DNA from: Burkholderiales bacterium C2
Lineage (GTDB): Bacteria > Pseudomonadota > Gammaproteobacteria > Burkholderiales > Burkholderiaceae_C
Direction: 5' to 3'
DNA length: 64,000 bases
Assembly (NCBI GenBank): GCA_005503085.1
Contig: SCOI01000013.1
Span: 124,001 to 188,000, forward strand
Numbering within the stretch: position 1 is the stretch's first letter; every line of letters begins with the position of its first letter. Below, piece after piece: positions 8,588 to 17,560 of this stretch. Both the position numbers and the translations under genes were made by a program. The notes below the pieces were generated by a model. It ran no database searches and was not told where the DNA came from. It saw only the letters and a program-made list of their open reading frames with translations.

Positions 8588-8980
8588 TCAGCGTCGCGAT
8601 TTGGCAGCGGCTTTCGCCGCCTGGCCGGCCTCGGCCGCCGCGAAGGCCAGCTCCAGGTACTCGCGCACATTCTTCTTGAACAGATCACCGATCTTCTCCA
8701 GCTTGATGTGGCGCCGGTGCTTGCCCTCGCCTTCCAGCACCTGATGCCGGTCGGCCAGCGCCGTGCCCTGGCTGAACTCCAGCGCCAGATGGCGCTCGTA
8801 GGAGAACAGCGCACAGACCGGCGCGCCCGCCGAGAACAGCAGGCCGCCGTAGCGCACCTCCTCGCGCAGCCGTGGGCCGGCGGTGTGGATCAGCTTGCGC
8901 ACCCGCTCGACCAGCTCATAGCGCTGTGCATCGACACGGCGCAGCTCGTTCAGGAAATCGTCAACGGGTTCGGGATTCAT
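8588..8980 (-). CDS. DUF1801 domain protein
   Basis: A 130-residue cytosolic protein of the DUF1801 family (YdhG/YjhX-like fold), recognised from the N-terminal helix DFLNELRRVDAQRYELVERV, EEVRYGGLLFSAG and the LEFSQGTALADRHQVLEG strand-helix. The C-terminus is a lysine/alanine-rich tail. No enzymatic function is known for the family. The start at 8980 lies inside the 3' end of the upstream dehydrogenase gene (20-base overlap), so the two are probably translated from one transcript. Confidence 0.85.
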   Translation of the reverse strand: MNPEPVDDFLNELRRVDAQRYELVERVRKLIHTAGPRLREEVRYGGLLFSAGAPVCALFSYERHLALEFSQGTALADRHQVLEGEGKHRRHIKLEKIGDLFKKNVREYLELAFAAAEAGQAAKAAAKSRR

Positions 8981-10025
8981 CGCGGGGCAGCTCAGGCACA
9001 ATTACCGATTGCACCACAGGCACAGGATGCAGCGGCCGGCCCTTGCGCTCGAAGCTCTGCAGATTGGCCAGCGTCGTCGCGGCGATCGCGCTCAGCGCGT
9101 CGGCGGTGAAAAAGCCCTGGTGGCCGGTGATCAGCACATTCGGGAAGGTCAGCAGGCGCGCGAACACATCGTCCTGCAGGGCAGCAGCCGACAGGTCGCG
9201 GAAGAACAGCGAACCCTCTTCCTCATAGACGTCCAGCCCCAGCCCGCCCAGCTGCCCGGTCTTCAGCGCCGCGATCGCCGCGCCGGCATCGACCACCGCG
9301 CCCCGGCTGGTGTTCAGCAGCAGCGCGCCGCGCTTCATGCCGGCCAGCGCGGTCGCGTCGATCAGGTGGCGTGTCTGCGGCGTCAGCGGGCAGTGCAAGC
9401 TCACCACATCGCTGGCCGCCAGCAGTTCGGCCAGCGAGGCCACATAACGCATGCCCATGGCCTCGCAGGCCGGGTTTGGCTGCGGGTCCAGGCCCAGCAG
9501 CCGGCAGCCGAAGCCCGGCCCCAGGATGCGCGCAAAGCACTCGCCGATCTTGCCGGTGCCCACCACGCCCACCGTGCGCCCGTGCAGATCGAAGCCCAGC
9601 AGGCCATCGAGTGCGAAATTGCCCTCGCGCACCCGGGCGTGCGCCCGGTGGATCTTGCGATTCAGCGTCAGCAGCAGGGCTACCGTGTGCTCGGCCACCG
9701 CATGCGGCGAGTACTCCGGTACCCGCCCCACCGGCAGCCCGAGCCGCTCGGCCGCTGCCAGGTCCACCTGGTTGAAGCCGGCGCAGCGCAGCACGACCAG
9801 CCGCACACCCAGCTGCTGCAGCCGCTCCAGCACCGGCGCGTCCAGCCTGTCATTGACGAAGGCGCACACCGCCTGCGCCCCGGCCGCCGCCGCCACGGTG
9901 TTCAGGTCCAGGCCGGCTTCGAGATAGTTGAACTGGTAGTGCGTCCCCCCTGGATCGGCAGCCAGCCGCACCCGTTCGAGGAACTCGCGGTCGTAGGGGC
10001 GGGTGCTGAAGATGGTGAGGTTCAT
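8961..10025 (-). CDS. D-2-hydroxyacid dehydrogenase, LdhA-like
   Basis: A 354-residue NAD-dependent D-2-hydroxyacid dehydrogenase, closest in pattern to D-lactate dehydrogenase LdhA (pyruvate to D-lactate). Evidence: the N-terminal MNLTIFSTRPYDREFL, substrate-loop RCAGFNQVDL, the dinucleotide fold GVVGTGKIGECFA, LHCPLTPQTRHL, NTSRGAVVD, and the catalytic His in LITGHQGFFT. Length fits LdhA plus about 25 extra C-terminal residues. The ATG at 10025 starts the reading. Whether the enzyme works on lactate or another 2-oxoacid cannot be decided from sequence. Confidence 0.9.
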   Translation of the reverse strand: MNLTIFSTRPYDREFLERVRLAADPGGTHYQFNYLEAGLDLNTVAAAAGAQAVCAFVNDRLDAPVLERLQQLGVRLVVLRCAGFNQVDLAAAERLGLPVGRVPEYSPHAVAEHTVALLLTLNRKIHRAHARVREGNFALDGLLGFDLHGRTVGVVGTGKIGECFARILGPGFGCRLLGLDPQPNPACEAMGMRYVASLAELLAASDVVSLHCPLTPQTRHLIDATALAGMKRGALLLNTSRGAVVDAGAAIAALKTGQLGGLGLDVYEEEGSLFFRDLSAAALQDDVFARLLTFPNVLITGHQGFFTADALSAIAATTLANLQSFERKGRPLHPVPVVQSVIVPELPRDESRTR

Positions 10026-10223
10026 GCGGCGACCCTAGCACGAGGCTCACAGAAAGTCGGTACGGTGGGTGGCAGACTCAGCACAGCGAGCTCGGTGCTG
10101 TGACCCACTCCCACGCCAGTCGGCCCCGAAATCGCTGCCACGCGGACCCGAGGAGGCCGTCGACCACAGGCTCCATCAAGACTCTTCGGTGTTGCCTCCC
10201 ACAAGGGTCTTGCTGGTCGCGCG

Positions 10224-10547
10224 TCAGGCGGTGTCGTGCATCCACGCCGGCACATCCCGTTTGCCATGCAGCACCCGCCACACATCGATGTAGTCGGCGC
10301 GCTCAAGGTAGAAGACCAGATAGGGATAGCGGGTCAGCGGCCATGAGCGCAGCCCGGGCAGGTTCAGCTCATGGGCATAGCGCGGCGAGCCGGTGGCCGG
10401 GTAGTGTGCGATGTGGTGATAGGCCTGCTCAAGCGCGTCGACAAAACCGAGCGCGGCGGACTCCGCGCCTTCGTTCAAATAGTGGCTCAAAGCCTCGTCG
10501 ACATCGCGCTCGGCCGCTGCGCGCGCGATGATGGGCTTGGCTGTCAT
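10224..10547 (-). CDS. parE: ParE/RelE-type toxin
   Basis: A 107-residue type II toxin of the ParE/RelE superfamily. It shows the helical hairpin start (ERDVDEALSHYLNEG), the GFVDALEQAYHHIAHYPATGSPRY helix-loop, and the core strands LRSWPLTRYPYLVFYLERADYIDVWRVLHGKRD. ParE members poison DNA gyrase while RelE members cut mRNA; the sequence style favours ParE but does not prove it. ATG 10547 is 13 bases past the stop of the antitoxin gene, the standard antitoxin-first order of a parDE operon. The 198 bases downstream hold no gene I can support. Confidence 0.88.
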   Translation of the reverse strand: MTAKPIIARAAAERDVDEALSHYLNEGAESAALGFVDALEQAYHHIAHYPATGSPRYAHELNLPGLRSWPLTRYPYLVFYLERADYIDVWRVLHGKRDVPAWMHDTA

Positions 10548-10560
10548 GCGGCCGGGCGGG

Positions 10561-10806
10561 CTAACGGGGCTTGGCTGCCTGGCGTGCCCGCTCCCGCAGC
10601 CGATCAAAGTAGGCGCCGTCCGCGGCAGTGGCAGATGGTGCCGAGCTGGCGCCGTCCAGCAGCAGCGCCCGCAATTGCAAGCGGTCCTGATCCTTGCGGA
10701 TCAGCTCACGCACGTACTCGCTGCTGCTGCCATAGCCGCGCTCGCTGACCTGCTCGTCCACAAAGGACTTGAGCGGGTCGGGCAGGGAGATGTTCATCGT
10801 GCTCAT
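10561..10806 (-). CDS. parD: ParD-type antitoxin
   Basis: An 81-residue ribbon-helix-helix antitoxin: MNISLPDPLKSFVDEQV forms the beta strand and first helix, GSSSEYVRELIRKDQD the second helix. The variable C-terminal half (YFDRLRERARQAAK) should wrap and neutralise the toxin. The dimer normally binds the operon promoter and represses it together with the toxin. Start ATG 10806; an alternative in-frame ATG at 10797 would remove only three residues. Confidence 0.9.
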   Translation of the reverse strand: MSTMNISLPDPLKSFVDEQVSERGYGSSSEYVRELIRKDQDRLQLRALLLDGASSAPSATAADGAYFDRLRERARQAAKPR

Positions 10807-10964
10807 GGCCGGAGCATAGTCAGCTTGGCAAATTTTGGCAAACTGCCGCCCGCATTCCGGGGCCGCCTTGCGCCCTGTTCAGGGGGCAGGTGCCAGGCTG
10901 GCCGATCGCCAGGCTGCTGGCGGCGCTCAGCACTGCCAGCTGCCGCCGTGCCATGATCCGGCCC

Positions 10965-11432
10965 ATGCTGAAAACCCTCAAAGACCTGTTCGACAGCCTG
11001 CTGCCGCCGACAGCCAACGCAGATCCGGCCGCCACGGAGCACGCGCTGCAGCTGGCCACCGCGGTGATGCTGGTCGAGGTGATGCGCGCCGACCCGAGCT
11101 TTCATGCCGGCGAGCGCGCGGCGGTGCTGGTGGCGCTGCGCGACAAGTTCGCGCTCGATGCCGACGAGGCGGCCCGGCTGGCCGAACTGGCCGAGGCCAC
11201 GGCCAAGGACGCCACCGATCTGTTCGGCTTCACCTCGCGCATCAACGAGCGCTTCGAGATGTCGCAGAAGCTGCGCATGGTCGAGCATATGTGGCGCGTC
11301 GCCTATGCCGACGGCCATTTGAGCGCGCACGAGCGCCATGTGATGTGGCGCATCGCCGATCTGCTGCATGTGCCGCAGGGCGCTTACGTCAACGCGCGGC
11401 TGCGGGTGCAGGCCGAGTCCGAGGCGCCATGA
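10965..11432 (+). CDS. TerB-like family protein
   Basis: About 155 residues of the TerB/tellurite-resistance-like all-helical fold: AVMLVEVMRADPSFHAGER, then a second copy of the acidic pattern in WRVAYADGHLSAHERHVM, each with the D/E-rich turn that suggests metal binding. These single-domain proteins are widespread in proteobacteria without a proven link to tellurite. The start could be ATG 10953 or 10965; I chose 10965 because MLKTLKDLFD is the usual opening of such proteins. It ends 37 bases before the nitrilase gene and may be co-transcribed. Confidence 0.8.
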   Translation: MLKTLKDLFDSLLPPTANADPAATEHALQLATAVMLVEVMRADPSFHAGERAAVLVALRDKFALDADEAARLAELAEATAKDATDLFGFTSRINERFEMSQKLRMVEHMWRVAYADGHLSAHERHVMWRIADLLHVPQGAYVNARLRVQAESEAP

Positions 11433-11469
11433 TCGTCAACCAATAACGAAGCCGGGAGCTGAGCAGAAC

Positions 11470-12438
11470 ATGAACAGCGCAACAAGATCCGCCGACCTGC
11501 TCAAGGTCGGCCTGGTGCAGATGGCCCCGGTCTGGCTGGACCGGGCCAGGACCCTGGACAAGGTGGCCGCCTGGCTGGCCGAGGCCGCCGCGCAGCAATG
11601 CCAGCTGGTGGCGTTCGGCGAGGCCCTGGTGCCGGGCTATCCCTTCTGGGTGGAGCTGACCGACGGCGCGCGCTTCAACAGCGCCGCGCAGAAGACCATG
11701 TACAGCCATTACCTGGACCAGGGCGTCGTGATCGAGAGAGGCGACCTCGACAGCGTCGCCGGCCTGTGCCGCCAGCACCGCATGGCCTGCTATCTGGGCG
11801 TGATGGAGCGCGCACCCGATCGCGGCGGCCACAGCCTCTACTGCACGCTGGTCTATATCGACCAGGGCGGCGCGATCCGCTCGGTACACCGCAAGCTGCA
11901 GCCGACCTACGAGGAGCGCCTGGTCTGGGCGGCCGGCGACGGCCATGGCCTGGTGGTGCACGATCTGGGCGCCTTCAAGGTGGGCGGCCTGAACTGCTAC
12001 GAGAACTGGCTGCCGCTGGCGCGCTCGGCGCTGTATGGCCAGGGCGAGGATCTGCATGTCTCGGTCTGGCCCGGCGGCCTGCACAACACCCAGGACCTGA
12101 CCCGCTTCATTGCCCAGGAAAGCCGCTCCTATGTGATCGCGGTATCGGGTCTGATGCGGCCCCAGGACATTCCCGAGGGCACGCAATTCCGCGACCAGAT
12201 GCTGGCGGCCGACAAGCCCTTCTTCGCCAACGGCGGCTCGGCGCTGGCCGCGCCGGACGGCAGCTGGGTGATCGAACCCCAGATCGGTGTCGAGGGCCTG
12301 TTCTGCGCCGAGATCGATCATGGCCGGGTGCGCGAGGAGCGCCAGAACCTCGATCTGGCCGGCCATTACAGCCGGCCCGATGTGACCCGGCTGAGCATCA
12401 ACCGGGCCCGCCAGCACACGGTGCGCTTCGAGGACTGA
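11470..12438 (+). CDS. Nitrilase (carbon-nitrogen hydrolase family)
   Basis: Hydrolyses a nitrile to the acid plus ammonia, in the cytoplasm. The catalytic triad is visible: Glu51 (AFGEALVPGYP), Lys142 (VHRKLQPTYEER) and Cys176 (GGLNCYENW); the LNCYENW box and PTYEER are typical of true nitrilases rather than amidases. The length of 322 residues fits the family. The start ATG 11470 follows a GGGAG about 13 bases upstream. No aldoxime dehydratase or nitrile hydratase is near, so the natural substrate (aliphatic or aromatic nitrile) is open. Confidence 0.92.
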   Translation: MNSATRSADLLKVGLVQMAPVWLDRARTLDKVAAWLAEAAAQQCQLVAFGEALVPGYPFWVELTDGARFNSAAQKTMYSHYLDQGVVIERGDLDSVAGLCRQHRMACYLGVMERAPDRGGHSLYCTLVYIDQGGAIRSVHRKLQPTYEERLVWAAGDGHGLVVHDLGAFKVGGLNCYENWLPLARSALYGQGEDLHVSVWPGGLHNTQDLTRFIAQESRSYVIAVSGLMRPQDIPEGTQFRDQMLAADKPFFANGGSALAAPDGSWVIEPQIGVEGLFCAEIDHGRVREERQNLDLAGHYSRPDVTRLSINRARQHTVRFED

Positions 12439-12449
12439 GCCGGCGCGTT

Positions 12450-14543
12450 TCAGAGCCGCTGCAGCAGCAGCCGCTCGGCCAGTTCGCGCTGCGCCACCGG
12501 CAGCGCCGCCGCCTGGTCCAGCGTGCGCAGCACCGCGTCGCAGGACGGGGTGCGAGCGCCGCCATCCTCGACCCAGACCCGGCCAAGCAGGCCCGGCGCA
12601 TGGCCGCCCAAGGTGCGACGCACCACCTCCAGCTCCAGTGCGCTGGGGGCCTTGGGCAGCCAGCGCGGCGCCGCTGCCTCGGCGGCCGCGCCCAGCCAGC
12701 GGGTCTCCTGGGCCCGCAGCTCGGCGGGCATCGCGCGGCGCAGCTCCAGCTGGCCGCCCAGCAGGGCCTGGCAGACCGCCGTACCGGCCGCGCGGGCGGT
12801 GCGCAGCTGGGCCTTCAACACGGCCAGATAGCGGCGCCGCAGCTCGGGCGACACCTCCATCAGCAGCCCCGGCAGCCGCTCGGCCAGCACCCGCAGCGCG
12901 GCATTCTGCGGCTCGTCGGCATTGCCCGGCTGGGCCAGATGGGCGGCGCGCATGCGGGCTGCCGCGGCCGGCAGCAGCTCGGGGTAGCGTGCGCCCAGCA
13001 GGTGCCAGGCCGGGTTGGCGCCCAGTGCGTCCAGATAGTCCTGCTCGGTGCTGGCGGCCGGGTCCGAGGGCAGCACCACATCCAGGGTCTGCGGCGGCGC
13101 CTCGATCAGCGCATGCAGGATCAGCTCCTCGCTAGCCGGATACCACATATCGTCGGCCGGCGTGCGCAGCGTGCGCTGGATCAGCGGCTCGGGCAGGCCC
13201 ATCTCGCGGTAGGTGGCGGCCAGCTCCTGGTTGGCGACCTCGTCGAACACCGGGTTGTAGCTGCCGCTGGAGGCGCGGTGAAAACCCAGGCGCGCGCCGG
13301 GCATCAGCTGGCGCTGCTGGCCGGCCAGAAAGACCAGGGTGCAGGCGCTTTCGCAGCCGCCCACCGCGCGGGTGGCCGCACCGGTCTTGCGCACTTGCTC
13401 GACCATGCGCTCGGCCTCGTAGACGCGCCCGCCCGGCGAGGCCAGCTCGAACAGCCGCACCGGCTGGGCCGTGCCGGCTAGCAGCTTCTGCAACCGGGTC
13501 GCGTCGCCCATGCCGATGGGCCCGTCCAGCCGCAGGGTACGGCCATCGGCCGAGAGCTTGAACGTGGCCTGGCCGATCGGGTCGCTGCCGCGCGCCATCT
13601 GCCAGTACTCGCCGGCCTGGGGCAGGAAGCCGAACAGCGTCGACACCACCATCTGCAAGGCGCTCAGCACCAGACTCAGCCGGGCCAGATTGGCCCACAG
13701 GGCGGAGCCGTCGATGCGACGGTAGGCATGGGCGGCGCGCCAGGCGCCGACGATGGCCCAGGTATCGAAGGCCAGGATCAGCGGCCAGCCGATCAGCATC
13801 GCGATGCTGCCGGCCTGCAAGGCCTCGCCCTTCAGGCTGATCCAGGTCATCAGCCCGGTCAGCGCCAAGCCGATCGGCAGCGACAGCAGCACATTGTTGA
13901 TCCAGAAGCTGCGCGCCAGGCTGTGCTCGCCCTGCCAGTGGGCCGCGAGATAGCCGCTGCCCGAATCGGCCTCGCTGCGCGGGCGACGCAGCACCACCCG
14001 GGTGCCGGCCAGGCGGTCGTGCCAGCAGCGGCGCTCGCCATCCAGCGCGGCCCAGGCAAAGCCCAGGCCCAGCGGCAGGGCCGACAGCAGATAGCCGAGC
14101 CAGCGCAGCGCGCAGCGGCCCGGTGTGGGCCGTGCGCCGCTGCGCGCATCGACCACCAGCAATCCGGCCAGCAGCTTGCCCGGCGTCGTGCCCTGCCAGG
14201 CCCAGAAGCCGATGAAATACAGCGCCGGCAGCGCCCAGTTGATCAGCAGACTGGCCGGGCGCACATCGTCGAGCCGGCCGACAAAGCCCTCGCGATAGGC
14301 CAGCCACAGCAGCGGCGCGCTCAGGCCCATCAGCGCCAGCGCATCGACCAGCAGGGCCAGCGCACGCCGGCCCAAGGTGGCCGGCGGCGGCGGCGGCGCG
14401 CTCGGGCGCGGCTTGCGGCTGGGCGGCGGCTTGAAGCCCGGGGGTAGCTCTTGCGCGGGTTTTTGCACCATCGTCAAGGGCGAGGCGAACGGGTTCTCGT
14501 GATCGGTGGTCGTGGCCACGCTGTGCTCCCAGGGTGTGGCCAT
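12450..14543 (-). CDS. RDD membrane domain fused to ClpP-like domain
   Basis: About 697 residues from the ATG at 14543 (weak ribosome site; GTG 14597 and ATG 14471 are alternatives). After a proline-rich tail (residues 30-55) comes an RDD domain (about 57-187: GRRALALLVDALAL, GTTPGKLLAGLLVVDAR, CWHDRLAGTRVV), then three more membrane helices to about 310. Then follows a ClpP/enoyl-hydratase-like domain (about 330-430) with FELASPGGRVYEAERM, GGCESACTLVFLAG (Ser399) and LGFHRAS (His422), the serine and histidine expected of the COG3904-type periplasmic ClpP-like family. The remainder is helical and unassigned. It may be a membrane protease or a peptide-binding relative; the fusion is unusual. 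Confidence 0.78.
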   Translation of the reverse strand: MATPWEHSVATTTDHENPFASPLTMVQKPAQELPPGFKPPPSRKPRPSAPPPPPATLGRRALALLVDALALMGLSAPLLWLAYREGFVGRLDDVRPASLLINWALPALYFIGFWAWQGTTPGKLLAGLLVVDARSGARPTPGRCALRWLGYLLSALPLGLGFAWAALDGERRCWHDRLAGTRVVLRRPRSEADSGSGYLAAHWQGEHSLARSFWINNVLLSLPIGLALTGLMTWISLKGEALQAGSIAMLIGWPLILAFDTWAIVGAWRAAHAYRRIDGSALWANLARLSLVLSALQMVVSTLFGFLPQAGEYWQMARGSDPIGQATFKLSADGRTLRLDGPIGMGDATRLQKLLAGTAQPVRLFELASPGGRVYEAERMVEQVRKTGAATRAVGGCESACTLVFLAGQQRQLMPGARLGFHRASSGSYNPVFDEVANQELAATYREMGLPEPLIQRTLRTPADDMWYPASEELILHALIEAPPQTLDVVLPSDPAASTEQDYLDALGANPAWHLLGARYPELLPAAAARMRAAHLAQPGNADEPQNAALRVLAERLPGLLMEVSPELRRRYLAVLKAQLRTARAAGTAVCQALLGGQLELRRAMPAELRAQETRWLGAAAEAAAPRWLPKAPSALELEVVRRTLGGHAPGLLGRVWVEDGGARTPSCDAVLRTLDQAAALPVAQRELAERLLLQRL

Positions 14544-14679
14544 GACTCTAGCGCGCCGCTTTGCCGCGACGGCGGCGCCGTTGGCGTGATTTGTCACGCA
14601 TTCCCGACGAACAAGGGGGGAGTGGCGGTGCGCGTACAGTTCAACATGGCGTTATTGCCGTTTTGAGCCTGCTTTCTCG

Positions 14680-15381
14680 ATGTCCGATGCTACGCCCCGT
14701 CCTTCCAGCACCCAGACCCTGACCGAGCTGCTGGTCACGATACTGGCGCCCTCCCTGGTGCTGATGCAGCTCAGCAGCCCCGAGCGCCTGGGCTCGGCCC
14801 GCGCGCTGGTGCTGGCGCTGGCCTTTCCGCTGGTCTGGGCGGCCTGGACCGCGCTGCGCGAGCGGCGCTTCAGCTGGATGGCGGCGCTGGGCGTGTTCAG
14901 CACCCTGCTGACCGGCGGCATCGGCCTGCTGGCGCTGGACACGCGCTGGCTGGCCATCAAGGAGGCGGCGGTGCCCGGCGTGATCGGCCTGGCCATCCTG
15001 CTGTCGGTGCTGAGCAAGCGCCCGCTGGTGCGCCTGCTGGTGTTCAATCCGAGCATGATGGATGTGCCGCGCATCGAGGCCGCGCTGGCCGAGCGCGGCC
15101 AGAGCGCCGCCTTCGAGCGCCGGCTGCGCCTGGGCACGCTGATGCTGGCCGGCAGCTTCGCCTTCTCCAGCGTGATGAACTATGTGCTGGCGCGCTGGCT
15201 GGTCACCAGCCCGGCCGGCACCGAGGCCTTCAACGCCGAGTTGGGCCGCATGAATCTGCTGAGCTGGCCGATGATCGCGATCCCCTCGATGCTGCTGACC
15301 ATGGGCGTGCTGTTCTATCTGGCCAAGGGCATCCACCGGATGACCGGGCTGAAGCTGGAAGACTGCCTGCGCCACCAGTGA
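14680..15381 (+). CDS. VC0807-type integral membrane protein
   Basis: A 233-residue inner-membrane protein with about six hydrophobic helices (LVTILAPSLVLMQL, ALVLALAFPLVWAAWTAL, and IAIPSMLLTMGVLFYLA near the end). The central FNPSMMDVPRIEAAL and the FEQ/FERRLR-type loop with the following SSVMNYVLARW are the pattern I associate with the VC0807 family. No biochemical function is known. Start ATG 14680. The large RDD gene is divergent, 136 bases away. Confidence 0.72.
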   Translation: MSDATPRPSSTQTLTELLVTILAPSLVLMQLSSPERLGSARALVLALAFPLVWAAWTALRERRFSWMAALGVFSTLLTGGIGLLALDTRWLAIKEAAVPGVIGLAILLSVLSKRPLVRLLVFNPSMMDVPRIEAALAERGQSAAFERRLRLGTLMLAGSFAFSSVMNYVLARWLVTSPAGTEAFNAELGRMNLLSWPMIAIPSMLLTMGVLFYLAKGIHRMTGLKLEDCLRHQ

Positions 15382-15539
15382 GCATGGACGGCCCGTCCGT
15401 GCAGTACCGCACTGTGGCGAGCCCCGACTGCGGGAAGTTCCCAGGCTTGTTTGTACGACGCCTCGCTTACCGTCGCCCACCTGTCTAGATGGAGCCGCCA
15501 GGCCCGCAATGACGCGGTCCGGTGCCCGGGGGGATGCGA

Positions 15540-16514
15540 ATGAGCCACAAGAGCGAGAAAAGAAGGGTCGGCGGCCTATTATTGGGCTTGCAGGGCCTGG
15601 CCGCCGTCGTGCTGGGCTGGGGGCTGTGTGCGGCGGCCCAGGCCGCGCCGCCCACCATCGGCGCCATCGTGCCCAAGAGCTGGCCCAGCGCGGCCCAGGG
15701 CGAGGAGATCCACAAAGGCATGTTGCTGGCGCTGAAGACCTCCTCGATCCAGCCGGTGCCGACCCTGCTGGTGCAGGACAGCGGCTGCGACTACCGGCGC
15801 GCCGAGGCGGCGGCCAAGCAACTTGTCGAGGCCAAGGTCGATCTGGTGCTGGGCGGCTGGTGCGTGCTGGGCGGTGTGCCGGCGCTGCTGAAGACGGCCG
15901 GTATCCCGCTGGTGTCGGCCAATGCCGAACGCTTCCCGCTGGAGGACCCGGTGCTGCAGCTCGGCCGGGTTGGGCCGCGCGTCGGCGAAAGCGTGGCCGC
16001 GACCCTGCGCCGCGAGACCGGGCTGCGGGTTTCGGCCAGCAGCAGCTGCTGGATGGATTTTGAGCCGGTGGCCTCGGAGAAGTTCGATGCCGTGCTGTGC
16101 CCGACCGTGGCCATCGACCGCTCGCGTTGGACCCAGGTCGAAGGCCTCTACACCGCCGCCTTCCGCACGCCCTTCACGATGGCCGCCGCGCGCGGCTATG
16201 CGGCGATGGAGGTGGGCCTGGGCTATCTGCGCAAGCTGCGCAGCGGCGCCAAACCGGCGGCGGCTCTGGCCGAGGCCCGCGCCATCCAGACCCTCCTGGG
16301 CCCGGTGCCGGCGCCCGATGCGCCCACGCCGGCCGCCGCGATGCAGCTGCTGCTGACGGCCAAGCTGCCGCGCCTGGCGCCCAAGGAAAGCGCCCAGCTC
16401 AACGCGATGCTGAAGGCCAAGTCCTGCGCCTGCAAGCCGGGCTGCAACGAGGGCGAGGCCAAGTGGCGCGAGCTGCCTTTTGTGCTGGCCTCTTGCAGTG
16501 CCGGCAGCAGCTGA
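15540..16514 (+). CDS. LIVBP-like periplasmic binding protein
   Basis: A 324-residue exported protein: signal peptide with cleavage after AAAQA, then a type I periplasmic-binding fold (PTIGAIVPKSWPSAAQGEEIHKGMLLAL-type opening, a DYRRAEAAAKQLVEAKVDLVLG segment, IPLVSANAERFP). It resembles branched-chain amino-acid receptors but is short, and its C-terminus carries a cysteine cluster (KSCACKPGCNEGE) that the family does not usually have. ATG 15540 follows a GGGGGGA ribosome site. No ABC permease or ATPase is adjacent, so it could be an orphan receptor, for example for a sensor protein. Confidence 0.72.
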   Translation: MSHKSEKRRVGGLLLGLQGLAAVVLGWGLCAAAQAAPPTIGAIVPKSWPSAAQGEEIHKGMLLALKTSSIQPVPTLLVQDSGCDYRRAEAAAKQLVEAKVDLVLGGWCVLGGVPALLKTAGIPLVSANAERFPLEDPVLQLGRVGPRVGESVAATLRRETGLRVSASSSCWMDFEPVASEKFDAVLCPTVAIDRSRWTQVEGLYTAAFRTPFTMAAARGYAAMEVGLGYLRKLRSGAKPAAALAEARAIQTLLGPVPAPDAPTPAAAMQLLLTAKLPRLAPKESAQLNAMLKAKSCACKPGCNEGEAKWRELPFVLASCSAGSS

Positions 16515-16529
16515 GGCCGGCCTGCGACC

Positions 16530-17429
16530 TCAGCCCGGGGCTGCCGAGCCCAGGCACTCGACCAGAAACTCCACCGTGGCCCGCACCGCCGGCAGCTGGC
16601 CGCGCCGGTGCGGCATCAGCAGGCTGGTGCTGACGCGGCCGGCATGCCAGTCGGGCAGCACCCGGCGCAGCTGTCCCTCGCGCAGCGCGGCCCGGCACAT
16701 CGCTTCGGGCAGGCAGACGATGCCCAGTCCGGCCAGCGCGGCCTGCAGCAGCACGGTCGATTCATTGGCGATCAGGCGCGGCTGCGGCGTCACCTGGACG
16801 GACTCGCCGGCGGCGTCCCAGAGCCGCCAGCTGAGCTGCTGTGGCCCGGTCAGCAAGCCCTGCTGGGCCGCCAGCTGATCGGGCTGCAGCGGCGCCTCCT
16901 GCCCCTCCAGATAGGCCGGCGCCGCGACCAGGATGATGGCCTCGACGTTCAGCAGCCGCTGCACCAGGCCCGAGTCGGGCAGGGGCGCGAAGTGGCTGCG
17001 CACGACGATGTCATAGCCCTCCTGCGCGACGTCGACAAAGCGGTCCGTGACATCGAGCTGCAGCCGCACCTTGGGCAGGGCGCTGGCCAGGCGCGGCAGA
17101 TGGGCGGCCAGATCGAGCTGGGCGGTCGGCACCGAGGCGCTGATCCGGACCGTGCCGCTGGGCTCGGCGGCGCGCCGTCGCACCACCTGCTCGGCGGCCT
17201 CGGCCTCGATCAAGGCCGCACGCGCATGCTCGTAGAAGTCACGGCCCAGCTCGGTCAGCACAAAGCTGCGCGAGCTGCGCTGGATCAGCCGTGCCTGCAG
17301 GCCGGCTTCGAGCTCGGCCACGCGCTTGCTGATGGTGGACTTGGGCAGGCCCAGCTGGCGCGCGGCGGCGGCAAATCCGCCCTGCTCGACGGCGGCGACA
17401 AAGAAGGGCAGGTCATTGAGTTTCAGCAT
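16530..17429 (-). CDS. LysR family transcriptional regulator
   Basis: A 299-residue LysR regulator: winged HTH in residues 1-60 (FVAAVEQGGFAAAARQLGLPKSTISKRVAELE), then an effector domain starting near residue 90 (GTVRISASVPTAQLDL) with the usual hinge. The closest subgroup by style is the one that controls small oxidoreductase or GST genes. It is divergent from the GST gene at 17561, so it most likely regulates it and itself from the 131-base gap between them. The GTG at 17432 directly before ATG 17429 is an alternative start. Confidence 0.9.
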   Translation of the reverse strand: MLKLNDLPFFVAAVEQGGFAAAARQLGLPKSTISKRVAELEAGLQARLIQRSSRSFVLTELGRDFYEHARAALIEAEAAEQVVRRRAAEPSGTVRISASVPTAQLDLAAHLPRLASALPKVRLQLDVTDRFVDVAQEGYDIVVRSHFAPLPDSGLVQRLLNVEAIILVAAPAYLEGQEAPLQPDQLAAQQGLLTGPQQLSWRLWDAAGESVQVTPQPRLIANESTVLLQAALAGLGIVCLPEAMCRAALREGQLRRVLPDWHAGRVSTSLLMPHRRGQLPAVRATVEFLVECLGSAAPG

Positions 17430-17560
17430 CACGACGGGTGGGTGGGGGCGGCCGCAAAGTCCATGGACAGAGACTTTGCGTCTGCGCCAGACGGACTACT
17501 CAGGCCTGGCCCGGGCTCCTACATTGACCGGACCGACAACTCTCAACACAGGATCAAGAC

